Positions 31,646 through 39,528 of a stretch of DNA of 64,000 bases are shown here, piece by piece (position 1 is the first letter of the stretch; each line of letters opens with the position of its first letter). A program made the translations under genes and the position numbers. The DNA is taken from contig CAZGWE010000002.1 of the NCBI GenBank assembly GCA_964529405.1, forward strand, positions 28,473-92,472, read 5' to 3'. The DNA is from CAZGWE01 sp964529405 (GTDB taxonomy: Bacteria; Patescibacteriota; UBA1384; XYA2-FULL-43-10; 1-14-0-10-43-13). Below the pieces are notes generated by a model. It was not told the DNA's origin. It worked only from the letters and a program-made list of their open reading frames with translations, and searched no databases.

Positions 31646-33571
31646 TTAGACTACCTTAAGAGTTCCTCTTGGAACGCCCATGGCGCAGGTGATGTCATAT
31701 GTGCCCTTTTTGGTTGGCGTAAAATTAAAAACGACCGTCTTTCCTTTCTCAAACAACTCTGGTTCGTTAATCAAGCCGGGAATCATAATCGTGCTCATAC
31801 ATCCCTCGCCATCCACTTCGGCGGCAATTTCAAAACGTACTGGTTGGTTTGCTTTGACGGTAAAGTCATTCGGTTTCAGATCGGAATTGTCTGTATATGA
31901 TGCTGCAAAGAAGGTTGATTTGATAACCTGAACTTGGTCGGTGTTGCTGTTCTGAGTAGTGCTACTAGAAGCACTAGACGGAGTTTCAGCTTTAGGCTGG
32001 ACTGTTTGGCTTTGTGGCGATGTCTGACTGGCAGGAGCCTGGCTTGGCGCAGGTTCTATCGGCTGTGTGCTGGTATTAAAGTTCTCTGAAACTTTGGCTT
32101 CGGTATCCTCGACCACCTTAAAGACTCCTCGATACATTCCCATCGAGCAGGAAAATTTATATTCACCTGTTTCGGTAGGGGTAAATTCAATAGTATTTTC
32201 ACCCGACTTGAGCGCTTTCCGAATTCCAAATTTGGAGAAAACAAGGCTGGCCGCGCACGTTCGGCTGTCTGTTGAGTTAACAACCCATTTAACCGGAATG
32301 CCTTTTTTGATTGTAAAACTATTCGGGGAGTAGCCTCCTGATGACTGGGTCATATTAACAACCTGTACTCCGTCTTTCTGAATCACATTGGGATCATCTG
32401 CTGTGTTGTTATCAGAGGTTGCGCTTTTAGTTGAATCAGAAGAAAACGATGGCAGAGATACTTTCCAGCCGGTTAAGTTCCAACCATTCGAGATATTAAA
32501 TACAGCTAAAGCTGCGACTAAAAGTCCGGCAAATTTGAAAAACTTTTTAGCAAAAGCGCCCTGGATAACAGATGTTAAACCGCCGATACCAAGTAAGCCA
32601 GGGGCAGTGCCAAGGGCAAAAGCGCCCATAATCATTGCTCCTCGCCAGAAACTTCCAGTACTCATGGCATAGAGCTGCATTGCTTGAGTAAAGCCGCAGG
32701 GAAGAAAGAATGTTAGTGCTCCGGTCATCATTGAGTTAGTATGGCTATACTCTTTTTGGTGACGCTTTTTGATCCCGAAAAACTTGGCCACACTTGGCGG
32801 AAGAGTAAGGCCGCCGCTCGAAAGCCTGGGGAACATCTCAGTCAGCTGTGCGCCGAGTGTCAACATGACAAAACCAACAATAATAGTGAGAATTCCAAGA
32901 CTTGGACCGGAAAGTTGAAAAGCCTTCCCGGCTAAACCGATAACACCGCCAAGAACAAAGTAGGAGATAATACGGCCGGTAACAAAAAAGATGTGGGGGC
33001 GAAATTTTTGGACTGGAGTTGCTTCGGGATGCTTTTCGGAGAAACGGGCCGATATACCTAAGACAAGACCGCCAACCAACGCCATGCAAGTAGAAATTCC
33101 GGCTGTAAGACCAATAATAAGGACAACAAGCAAACTTGACGGATTGCCGCTTGAGCCGCCAACATTAATGCTTGCAATCCCCAACTTTTTGGCGATGATA
33201 TAAAGTACCAAGAGAATCACAAAAGCAACTGCCAAATCCCTGTACTTGGCGGGATCACGAGTAATCCAATCCTTAGAGTCGTCAACGCCGACCTCATAAC
33301 CGGCTTCTTCCACCGCAGACTCAACTGCCCTCATATCAAGGGGTGTTTTGGAGTAGATCAATGCTTGGCCTTTTTTGTAGCTGACCTGGGCATTTTTGAT
33401 CTCAGGGATTTCTTCTAGCTTTTCGCAAATCAAGATCTCGCACGATCTACAGTGCATACCCTTTATCGGAACAATGGTCTTGTTCTTATCAATGGAGTGG
33501 TTAGCATTCGGAAAATAACCTTCTTCTGAATTTTTTTTGGTTATGAATTTGTTTTTCTTTTTGGAAGTCAT
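31646..33571 (-). CDS. HMA - COG2836 membrane - two-cupredoxin fusion protein
   Basis: 641 residues with domains in order: HMA (MHCRSCEILICEK, about 40-52); a six-helix COG2836/sulfite-exporter-like membrane part (about 110-355; GISTCMALVGGLVLG and FFLPCGFTQAMQLY each with a membrane Cys); a cupredoxin-like domain (about 395-480, Cys in RTCAASLVF and FSCSMGMYRG); a Pro/Ser/Gln-rich linker; and a second cupredoxin (about 550-641, GEGCMSTIMI and ITCAMGVPRG). The architecture points to copper passing from cytoplasm to outer cupredoxin sites. It lies 22 nt after csoR. Confidence 0.88.
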   Translation of the reverse strand: MTSKKKNKFITKKNSEEGYFPNANHSIDKNKTIVPIKGMHCRSCEILICEKLEEIPEIKNAQVSYKKGQALIYSKTPLDMRAVESAVEEAGYEVGVDDSKDWITRDPAKYRDLAVAFVILLVLYIIAKKLGIASINVGGSSGNPSSLLVVLIIGLTAGISTCMALVGGLVLGISARFSEKHPEATPVQKFRPHIFFVTGRIISYFVLGGVIGLAGKAFQLSGPSLGILTIIVGFVMLTLGAQLTEMFPRLSSGGLTLPPSVAKFFGIKKRHQKEYSHTNSMMTGALTFFLPCGFTQAMQLYAMSTGSFWRGAMIMGAFALGTAPGLLGIGGLTSVIQGAFAKKFFKFAGLLVAALAVFNISNGWNLTGWKVSLPSFSSDSTKSATSDNNTADDPNVIQKDGVQVVNMTQSSGGYSPNSFTIKKGIPVKWVVNSTDSRTCAASLVFSKFGIRKALKSGENTIEFTPTETGEYKFSCSMGMYRGVFKVVEDTEAKVSENFNTSTQPIEPAPSQAPASQTSPQSQTVQPKAETPSSASSSTTQNSNTDQVQVIKSTFFAASYTDNSDLKPNDFTVKANQPVRFEIAAEVDGEGCMSTIMIPGLINEPELFEKGKTVVFNFTPTKKGTYDITCAMGVPRGTLKVV

Positions 33572-33593
33572 TATTATCTCTCAACAACTAATT

Positions 33594-33866
33594 TTACTTA
33601 TTTGAAAGTTTCGTGACCCTAAGTATCTCTGCGATCATTTTTTGCTTGCGCTCTTCATTAGTTGTTTTCATCGCATTCTTGAAACAGGTGTCGAGATGCC
33701 CTTCCATCAACATGTGATGAGCTGATCGCAAAAGTCCTATTACCGCCAGATTCTGCTGCATGATATCAATGCAGTACTCTCCATCGTCCAACATCTTTAC
33801 GATTTTATCAATATGACTTCTGGCCTTTTTGAAGTTAATAACCGTTTTTTCATGTTTCTTGTCCAT
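33594..33866 (-). CDS. csoR: CsoR-family copper-sensing repressor
   Basis: 90 residues, all-helical DUF156 protein. The copper site C-H-C is present: Cys in GEYCIDIMQQNLAV, then His and Cys in EGHLDTCF (H-x3-C). These are the residues that bind Cu(I) in CsoR. The ATG at 33866 with AAGGAG just before it is chosen; an ATG 39 nt upstream is not needed. It is the first gene of the copper island and is probably self-regulated through the operator at 33904-33926. Confidence 0.9.
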   Translation of the reverse strand: MDKKHEKTVINFKKARSHIDKIVKMLDDGEYCIDIMQQNLAVIGLLRSAHHMLMEGHLDTCFKNAMKTTNEERKQKMIAEILRVTKLSNK

Positions 33867-33903
33867 TTTTCTCCTTAATACTGATAAATAGCCAATAAAA
33901 TAC

Positions 33904-33964
33904 ATCTACCTATGGTAGGGGTAGATATGTTATAAATGATAGCAAGGGCAGTTATTTTAGTCAA
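33904..33964 (-). promoter_or_regulatory. csoR promoter and downstream operator
   Basis: Minus strand: -35 TTGACT (33959-33964), 17-bp spacer, -10 TATCAT (33936-33941). Just downstream of the expected start lies atctacc-N9-ggtagat (33904-33926), containing an inner ctacc-TAT-ggtag palindrome. It matches the general TACC...GGTA form of CsoR operators. Confidence 0.75.
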
Positions 33965-34133
33965 CAGTCAGCCAGATTCACACAAATGATTGCCTGGCGG
34001 CGTTGAAAAATCAGAGGCTAGTGGTTTTTTAGCGAGAAATCTGGTATAAATTACTTATAGCCGATTATGATCCGGTCAAAATTCGTAAGAATTTGGATGG
34101 AAAAGTTCGGGCAGCTAAAAGAAAGGCCGATCG

Positions 34134-34207
34134 GCGGGTATAGTTCAGTGGTCGAATGCCTCTCTTCCAAGGAGGAGATGCGGGTCCGATTCCCGCTACC
34201 CGCTCCA
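34134..34207 (+). tRNA. tRNA-Gly (UCC)
   Basis: Acceptor GCGGGTA pairs with TACCCGC, the anticodon loop is CTTCCAA (TCC), and CCA is encoded. TATAAA at 34050 is a possible -10. Confidence 0.95.
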
Positions 34208-34246
34208 CGCCAACCTAGCGGTTGAAAATTGTAAGCACAAATATCT

Positions 34247-34281
34247 AATCCTAAAGATTAGGATTTCCGCACGAAGTGCGG
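34247..34281 (+). repeat. Two hairpins in the tRNA-Gly/tRNA-His spacer
   Basis: aatccta-AAGAT-taggatt and ccgcac-GAA-gtgcgg follow each other. They are probably processing or spacer structures in the tRNA precursor. Confidence 0.45.
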
Positions 34282-34287
34282 CTACAT

Positions 34288-34363
34288 GGCGGCTATGGTG
34301 AAGTGGTTATCACGGCAGTTTGTGGCACTGCAATGGCGGGTTCAATTCCCGCTAGCCGCCCCA
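34288..34363 (+). tRNA. tRNA-His (GUG)
   Basis: The extra G-1 (34288) faces C73, acceptor GCGGCTA pairs with TAGCCGC, the anticodon loop is TTGTGGC (GTG), and CCA is encoded. Confidence 0.95.
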
Positions 34364-34399
34364 TAATAAAAAGACCTCATTGAGGTCTTTTTATTATGG
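34361..34399 (+). terminator. Very long perfect terminator after tRNA-His
   Basis: A 19-bp perfect inverted repeat with a minimal loop, starting in the CCA of tRNA-His, with the T-run inside the right arm. Confidence 0.85.
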
Positions 34400-34427
34400 T
34401 AAAGGCGTTGCGATTATTTAAAAAGTG

Positions 34428-34448
34428 AGACACCCACGGTGGGTGTCT
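34428..34448 (-). terminator. Terminator of the 34463 gene
   Basis: Perfect stem agacaccca with tgggtgtct and a 3-nt loop; on the minus strand it is followed by cactttttaaa. Confidence 0.7.
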
Positions 34449-34462
34449 TGTCTGAAGGAACA

Positions 34463-34681
34463 TTAACTGGCGATGGCTCTTTCTTGCCACTCGGTGCCAT
34501 CCCAGTCATAGTTGTGCCACTTGCCGTCGCTGGAGCGTCCAGAGATCGAACAGAGGTGGCCGTTGATTGTCTTGACGCTGACCTCATGGGTCAGCCCCAT
34601 CTCTTTGGCCAGCGGTTCGAGATTGCGATTTGGATAACGATGGCGCGTCTGCGCCGCGAACCATTCCGGATCGAACTTCAC
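34463..34681 (-). CDS. Hypothetical protein (72 aa)
   Basis: The start GTG at 34681 is chosen because AAAAGGAG lies 6 nt before it; a GTG 18 nt further up encodes the ribosome site itself. The product is soluble (FDPEWFAAQTRHRYPNRNLE ... SSDGKWHNYDWDGTEWQERA) with many aromatics and one Cys; the C-terminal WHNYDWDGTEW may form a beta-hairpin. It has its own strong promoter and terminator. Family unknown. The GC content is higher than in nearby genes. Confidence 0.65.
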   Translation of the reverse strand: MKFDPEWFAAQTRHRYPNRNLEPLAKEMGLTHEVSVKTINGHLCSISGRSSDGKWHNYDWDGTEWQERAIAS

Positions 34682-34711
34682 GTTTTTCTCCTTTTGCACG
34701 TTATGCGATGA

Positions 34712-34739
34712 ATTGTATCATAATATGAGATAATGTCAA
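34712..34739 (-). promoter_or_regulatory. Promoter of the 34463 gene
   Basis: Minus strand: -35 TTGACA (34734-34739), 16-bp spacer, -10 TACAAT (34712-34717). Confidence 0.75.
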
Positions 34740-34756
34740 TCTGCACTGATAAAAAT

Positions 34757-34790
34757 CCGGTCCCGTGCAAAAAAATTGCTTCGGGACCGG
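34757..34790 (-). terminator. Terminator of the 34795 gene
   Basis: ccggtccc with gggaccgg, an inner gcaa/ttgc pair, and atttttatc downstream on the minus strand. Confidence 0.75.
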
Positions 34791-34794
34791 CGAA

Positions 34795-35031
34795 CTAGGC
34801 GACCACTGCGGTCGCAGCGAGGGACACGAGCGGCGCGGTCTCTTTAAGGCCGCGCGTTTCTGCCCGGCGCTTAGCCCTGATATTTTCCACCAGGGCTAGA
34901 ACATCCGGGCCGATGTCGTCGTGGTCCGCCTTGAAACCGCGGACCGTGTTGCTTTCCGACTTCCTTAGAATTTCGGGCTTGACCAGTCCGGTCTGGACAG
35001 CGTCGGCGCAAACCAGATTGCTGTCAAACAT
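34795..35031 (-). CDS. Hypothetical protein (78 aa)
   Basis: The ATG at 35031 follows AAGGGAG at a good distance; the frame is open further upstream, but no ribosome site supports that. The product is helical and soluble (MFDSNLVCADAVQTGLVKPE ... DVLALVENIRAKRRAETRGL) and ends in a small hydrophobic stretch (PLVSLAATAVVA). It is monocistronic with its own terminator. No family recognised. It resembles the genes at 12473 and 34463 in size, GC content and layout. Confidence 0.6.
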   Translation of the reverse strand: MFDSNLVCADAVQTGLVKPEILRKSESNTVRGFKADHDDIGPDVLALVENIRAKRRAETRGLKETAPLVSLAATAVVA

Positions 35032-35160
35032 GGTTTTTCTCCCTTCGAAATGGTTGCTTTGTCCATTCAAACTTTTATGTGATCGGAAAAAAATAGAAAA
35101 GCTGAATATGGAAGATGATGCGGTCTCGACTACCAGGCCGTAAAATGCTAGATTGCTTAT

Positions 35161-36819
35161 ATGCAAAACAGGCAACCGCACAATAGCCAAAGCTTGCACA
35201 AGCAGTTTCCTGGGGTTTACAGGGACTTTTTTGCTAAATGCCAAAAAGTTGCTTCAGCACCAAACTCTTTTTTGTGGGCGGGCGAGTTCTCCGGATTTTA
35301 TGAAGGCGGCTTGCTGATCAGCCAAAAACTGCCCTTCAGGGTTTATGTCGGTTTTGAATATACATCTCATAATACAGTGCAGATTGATTCAGAGTACCTG
35401 GCATACGAGGGAGAAGATGGTCATTTTATCGGAAAACCATTAGATGAGCAGTTGATTAAGAATTGGAAACAGTTTTTGGAAAACCGTTTTAGAAATCGAA
35501 AAGAATTTAGCGGGGTCAATCTTCATGTTCTGACCGAAGCGCCAATTGGGCATGGTTTGGGCTCGAATGGAGCGTTGGCTGCTGCTCTCGCTATATTAAT
35601 TTCGCCACAAGACGACTTTGAGAGTCGTTTTGGGCTGGCACGGCGAATATTATCTCTTAGTCAGAGTGGTTATTCATCCGGAATATCTGCTTACAACGCT
35701 TTAAATCCAAACAGAGAACCGATTGTATATTTCGGTTCTGATGACAACTTCTCGTCTTATCCTATCTCTCAAATTTGTGAGGCTAAAACTCCTCTCTCCT
35801 GGCCGATTGATTTCGGATTGATTTATTCCGGGATCCAGACCAACTCCCAAAGCGTGGCGATTGCAGCCGAGCACACCATAGCGGAACTGGACAGTGCCAG
35901 CCAAAGAACGGGCGATTTGATAAAAAATTACAGTCATCCTCCTTTCCGGAAGACGTTTCTTGATATGCTCAATATGACCACTGGTTTAATGGCCAACCGA
36001 TTTGTCCAATTGTTTACACAGGGCTTAAACGATAAGGTGATAAGCGACTTCTTTAATACAATCAACCAGTATCAAAACCTGTTGCATATCTTAGATTTGA
36101 CGACTAAAAATGCCAACCTGATCTACCGTAATATTCACACTTTGGCCAACAAAGAGGTTAATGGGGCCGGTTCAGGGGTGAAAATTTCAGGCATCGGCAA
36201 GGGTGGAGCGATGCTTTTTGCTGTGCCATTTGGATACCACCGGGGCGAGATAACCGAGATGGTCAACCGTCTTCGTCGGAAATCAGGACGGAAGATTTGG
36301 CTTGATTATGCTTCCTGGCTGGATGGCATTGGCGGAGAAGCGGGTAAAATAGAACAGGACATCGAAGCGGGCCTTATCCATTTTTTTCTAAATCAAAATG
36401 TCTTAATTTTGGAATTGTGCTATCACGGCAAGAGATCAAAACGGATTGTGACGGATGAATGTTACCGTGATTTGGCCGCAGAGACCGACCTAATGCTGGA
36501 TAAAACAACCGGCAAGATACTCATCGCCGGCAAACCGTTAACCAGTAAAGAGCTGCCAAGCCAAAAAGCAACCGTGGCCATTCTGGGTAAGCTTTTGATG
36601 GCAGACGATTTGTCTTTAACCAATAGCGATATTAGTGATTCTTACGGTACCAATCGCTATGATTTGCAAAGCAAGGTTGTTTTGCCGCTAAAAAAGCAGA
36701 TAAAATCAATTACAAAGAAAGATTTACAGCTCTCGGTCAGCGGCGATTCGTACAGCTATTTTCGCTTAAAACTGGAACCGGCCAATTTAGCTATCGGCAT
36801 ATTGGATAAAAAGATATGA
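35161..36819 (+). CDS. GHMP-family small-molecule kinase with winged-helix-like C-terminal extension
   Basis: 552 residues. Motif 1 is WAGEFSGFYEGG (about 38-49), the phosphate-binding motif 2 is APIGHGLGSNGALAAAL (about 129-145), and motif 3 is GAGSGVKISGIGKGGAML (about 335-352), as in mevalonate- and sugar-kinase-type GHMP enzymes. The domain normally ends near residue 400. The remaining 150 residues end in a module like the OmpR/PhoB winged helix (GKILIAGKPLTSKE, YGTNRYDLQSKVVLPLKKQI, SYSYFRLKLEP). No ribosome site is visible. The galactokinase-like gene follows after 79 nt. The substrate is unknown. Confidence 0.8.
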   Translation: MQNRQPHNSQSLHKQFPGVYRDFFAKCQKVASAPNSFLWAGEFSGFYEGGLLISQKLPFRVYVGFEYTSHNTVQIDSEYLAYEGEDGHFIGKPLDEQLIKNWKQFLENRFRNRKEFSGVNLHVLTEAPIGHGLGSNGALAAALAILISPQDDFESRFGLARRILSLSQSGYSSGISAYNALNPNREPIVYFGSDDNFSSYPISQICEAKTPLSWPIDFGLIYSGIQTNSQSVAIAAEHTIAELDSASQRTGDLIKNYSHPPFRKTFLDMLNMTTGLMANRFVQLFTQGLNDKVISDFFNTINQYQNLLHILDLTTKNANLIYRNIHTLANKEVNGAGSGVKISGIGKGGAMLFAVPFGYHRGEITEMVNRLRRKSGRKIWLDYASWLDGIGGEAGKIEQDIEAGLIHFFLNQNVLILELCYHGKRSKRIVTDECYRDLAAETDLMLDKTTGKILIAGKPLTSKELPSQKATVAILGKLLMADDLSLTNSDISDSYGTNRYDLQSKVVLPLKKQIKSITKKDLQLSVSGDSYSYFRLKLEPANLAIGILDKKI

Positions 36820-36898
36820 ATAAGTATGATCATTGAACAAAAGCAGCTACCTCGGCTAAATTTTAAAAAACATTGTAGTATTGGAAAGGACTTGAAAT

Positions 36899-38182
36899 AT
36901 GAAGTCTATGGGAAAAACCGCCATGGTTAATACGAATGAGCAAGTTTTTCAGCAGGAGTTTGGGACAAAGGCGATATTTCGCATCGTTACGCCAAGCCGG
37001 GTAAACCTGATCGGCGGGCACTCCGATTATTATGAAAATTTTGTTCTGCCGATGGCGGTTGACAATGTTAAGATGGCAGCTTTATTGCGGCCGCGGCAGG
37101 ACAATCGGATAAGAATGTACTCGAAGAACATCAACGAACTTGAAGAGCCGCGGATCGAATTTTTAATTGGCGATAATCGAAGCAAGTTGCAGTGGGTACA
37201 ATATGTCCAAGGCGCCATTGCCATGTACGCCGAAGAGTACACTAGAAAAACGCTTAAGGGTTTTGACGTGCTGATTGATTCTTCGATTCCGATTGGCGGC
37301 GGCTTGTCTTCTTCCTCTGTCCTGACGATGACGGCACTGGCTGCCCTGGGATTGGCTAACGGTTTTACCGATGGCGAAAACAAAATTGAAAACAGCCGGG
37401 CAATTGAAATGATCAATAAAAAAAGCGCAGACAAACCAACGGCCAGATTGCTGGACAAATTATGCATGATGGGTTGCTGGGCAGAGTACTGGTATGGCAC
37501 TCGTGGAGGTGCCATGGATCACTTTGCGACAACAGTATCGCGTAAAGGCTACGCCACCCTGCTTGATAATCGCAGCTTTACTTATGAATATATATCAATT
37601 CCAGAAGAGCTTTCAATTCTCGTTTGCAACACCATGGTCCGCCACAACCAGCTTTATTCCGGTTTTAAAGAAAGAAAAGACGCGGCCATGCGCGGTTTTG
37701 CCAAGCTGCACCGGCGTTATCCGGAAGCCAGGAATATCCGCGACATCAGCTTGGAGCGTCTGGAGAAGTATAGGGGAGAATTGACAAGGGACGAATACAA
37801 AAAAATGAAGCATCCGATCACCGAAAAGGAACGGGTTTTTGCTTTCGTCGAGGCACTTAAGCAGAAAGATTTTAGCCGGCTGGGCGAAATAGTCAACGAG
37901 GCCTTTGCGAGCCTTAGGGATGATTATGATGTTTCGTGTGAAGAGTTAAATCTGATGCAGCGGGCAGCAGTTAATTCGCCCGGCTGCTATGGCGCGCGCA
38001 TCACCGGCGGCGGATTCGGCGGTTGCATTGTGGCTTTTGTTGATCAAACTAACAAAGAAGAATTCATACAATCAGTCAAAGAAAAATATGATAATGATCC
38101 GACAATTGAGACCCAAGGCATTAAATCAGAAATCTGGGAAGCGCACTCCGGTAACGGTTTGACGATTGAAAAATTAATTTAA
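36899..38182 (+). CDS. Galactokinase-like GHMP sugar kinase
   Basis: 427 residues. Motif 1 is SRVNLIGGHSDYYENFVLPM (about 32-51), motif 2 IPIGGGLSSSSVLTM (about 130-144), the catalytic Asp region GGAMDHFAT (about 203-211), and motif 3 ARITGGGFGGCIVAF (about 366-380). GalK normally reads GEHTDY and GIMDQF; here they are GGHSDY and GAMDHF, so the sugar may not be galactose. It phosphorylates a sugar at C1 with ATP by family analogy. GGAAAGGA precedes the ATG at 36899; an ATG at 36908 or 36923 is also possible. Confidence 0.85.
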   Translation: MKSMGKTAMVNTNEQVFQQEFGTKAIFRIVTPSRVNLIGGHSDYYENFVLPMAVDNVKMAALLRPRQDNRIRMYSKNINELEEPRIEFLIGDNRSKLQWVQYVQGAIAMYAEEYTRKTLKGFDVLIDSSIPIGGGLSSSSVLTMTALAALGLANGFTDGENKIENSRAIEMINKKSADKPTARLLDKLCMMGCWAEYWYGTRGGAMDHFATTVSRKGYATLLDNRSFTYEYISIPEELSILVCNTMVRHNQLYSGFKERKDAAMRGFAKLHRRYPEARNIRDISLERLEKYRGELTRDEYKKMKHPITEKERVFAFVEALKQKDFSRLGEIVNEAFASLRDDYDVSCEELNLMQRAAVNSPGCYGARITGGGFGGCIVAFVDQTNKEEFIQSVKEKYDNDPTIETQGIKSEIWEAHSGNGLTIEKLI

Positions 38183-38212
38183 CCGGGTTAACGAAAAACT
38201 TAGCTGTCCGGG

Positions 38213-38241
38213 TTGCCCCAAAAGCCGAAATGTGCTAGAAT
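38213..38241 (+). promoter_or_regulatory. Promoter of the tRNA-Arg pair
   Basis: TTGCCC (38213-38218), 17-bp spacer, TAGAAT (38236-38241). A leader of nearly 90 nt precedes the first tRNA. Confidence 0.6.
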
Positions 38242-38335
38242 AAATTCGAATTACAGATCTCAAAATCAAAGAACAAGAACAGATTCGCTTTGTTTTTAAG
38301 TTCTTTAGTCCTTGAGTTTTCTTGTTTATTGATGT

Positions 38336-38411
38336 GCGCCCTTAGCTCAGCGGATAGAGCGACTGGCTTCGGACCAGTAGGTCGGGGGTTCAAATCCCTC
38401 AGGGCGTACCA
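38336..38411 (+). tRNA. tRNA-Arg (UCG)
   Basis: Acceptor GCGCCCT pairs with AGGGCGT, the anticodon loop is CTTCGGA (TCG), and CCA is encoded. Confidence 0.95.
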
Positions 38412-38412
38412 T

Positions 38413-38488
38413 GCCCCAGTAGCTCAGTGGATAGAGCGGCTGTCTTCTAAACAGTAGGTCGAAGGTTCGATTCCTTCCTGGGGCACCA
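38413..38488 (+). tRNA. tRNA-Arg (UCU)
   Basis: Acceptor GCCCCAG pairs with CTGGGGC, the anticodon loop is CTTCTAA (TCT), and CCA is encoded. It lies 1 nt after tRNA-Arg (UCG). Confidence 0.95.
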
Positions 38489-38492
38489 GTAG

Positions 38493-39068
38493 TAACTTGT
38501 TCGGAATTAAGAATGTGGAGCGATTTTGCGGAGGCCAAAATCGCGCTTTGATTTTCGCCCGTTCTTCGGCAGTGCGCCCTAACTCGTAGCAGAAGAAATC
38601 ATCGGTGACGAGAGGATTTGGCTTGCCAAAAGCGTAATGAGAATAACTGGACCATTCGTACCCCTCCGGTTTTTCGACTAGGCCAGCACGCACTGGATTT
38701 AGTTCGATATACTTGCCTCATTGCATAAAGTAGGTGTCATTGCTGATAAGTTGACTCTTAAACCTGCCTTGCCAAAAATGGCCGATGGCACCATAGTTTC
38801 TTTTGAAGTAGTTGGCGTAACTTAGGTTTAGTCTTTTAGATAATATCGAGAAGTCTGTTTCTTTCTGAATTCTGACAAACATGTGGGTATGAGTACCCAT
38901 TAGGCAGTAATGGATAAGATCGAAAGGATGTTCTATTTTCAAGTCGAAGAGTTTTTCAAGATAGTAGGCACAATCGGCATCGCAAGTGAAAATATGCTGG
39001 TCGTTATTGCCACGATTCATGATATGAAAATAATTGTCAGGTGAAAGAAACCTTGGTTGACGAGGTAT
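38493..39068 (-). pseudogene. REP-associated (Y1/RAYT) transposase, interrupted by an in-frame TGA
   Basis: On the minus strand the frame reads PRQPRFLSPDNYFHIMNRGN, the typical N-terminus, then GTHTHMFVRI (HxH metal site), the Tyr region LSYANYFKRNYGAIGHFWQG, TYFMQ, a TGA, and in the same frame GKYIELNPVRAGLVEKPEGY and YEWSSYSHYAFGKPNP. The expected initiator is ATA (39066-39068) where relatives have ATG. Both changes point to decay. The 3' end runs up to tRNA-Arg. No terminal repeats could be defined. Confidence 0.85.
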
Positions 39069-39168
39069 AGATCAATTTTACTATAATTTTTGAGTTATCG
39101 TCAAAACCGTATTCAAAATAGAATCTGTTGTTTTGTTCGAAGATAGGGCGCTAGAATAGCGATCTGGG

Positions 39169-39218
39169 AAATATTTTAAAAAGTCCCCTGCGTTGGCAGG
39201 GGACTTTTTAAAATATTT
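39169..39218 (-). terminator. Very long perfect terminator of the HU gene
   Basis: 23-bp perfect arms (39169-39191 and 39196-39218) with a 4-nt loop and T-rich flanks on both strands. Confidence 0.9.
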
Positions 39219-39229
39219 ATCTGAAAATT

Positions 39230-39502
39230 TTATTTAACCTGGTCTCGAAGCGTTCGGCTTGGTTTAAACCTAGGCATCTTTGTTGCCGAAATATTGATCG
39301 GTTCTCCGGTCCGGGGATTGACGCCAACTCGAGCCTGTCTTTGTCCGACATCAAAAGTTCCGAAACCCGTTAGAGTAATTTTGCTATTTTTAGCTAATTC
39401 TCCGGCAATTATATCGAGCGTTGTTTGTACACCGGCTTCGGCCTCGCGTCTGGACAAACCGGTTTTGCGCGCAACTTCATTGATTACTTCGTTCTTATTC
39501 AT
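39230..39502 (-). CDS. hup: HU-family DNA-binding protein
   Basis: 90 residues. The HU signature is clear: VARKTGLSRREAEAGVQTTL in the helical body, LTGFGTFDVGQRQARVGVNP, GEPINI and PRFKPSRTLRD. The usual intercalating Pro is found in GVNPRTGEP. AAGGAGGTGAG precedes the ATG at 39502; a start 21 nt upstream would cover this site and is rejected. It binds and bends DNA as a dimer and is likely abundant. Confidence 0.95.
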   Translation of the reverse strand: MNKNEVINEVARKTGLSRREAEAGVQTTLDIIAGELAKNSKITLTGFGTFDVGQRQARVGVNPRTGEPINISATKMPRFKPSRTLRDQVK

Positions 39503-39528
39503 CGCACACTCACCTCCTTCCAAGGGTA

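Noticed and set aside
38493..39068. UGA recoding as in Absconditabacteria/Gracilibacteria
   Set aside because: Intact genes here end in TGA (for example at 12760, 22823 and 36819), and only the degenerate transposase has an internal TGA.
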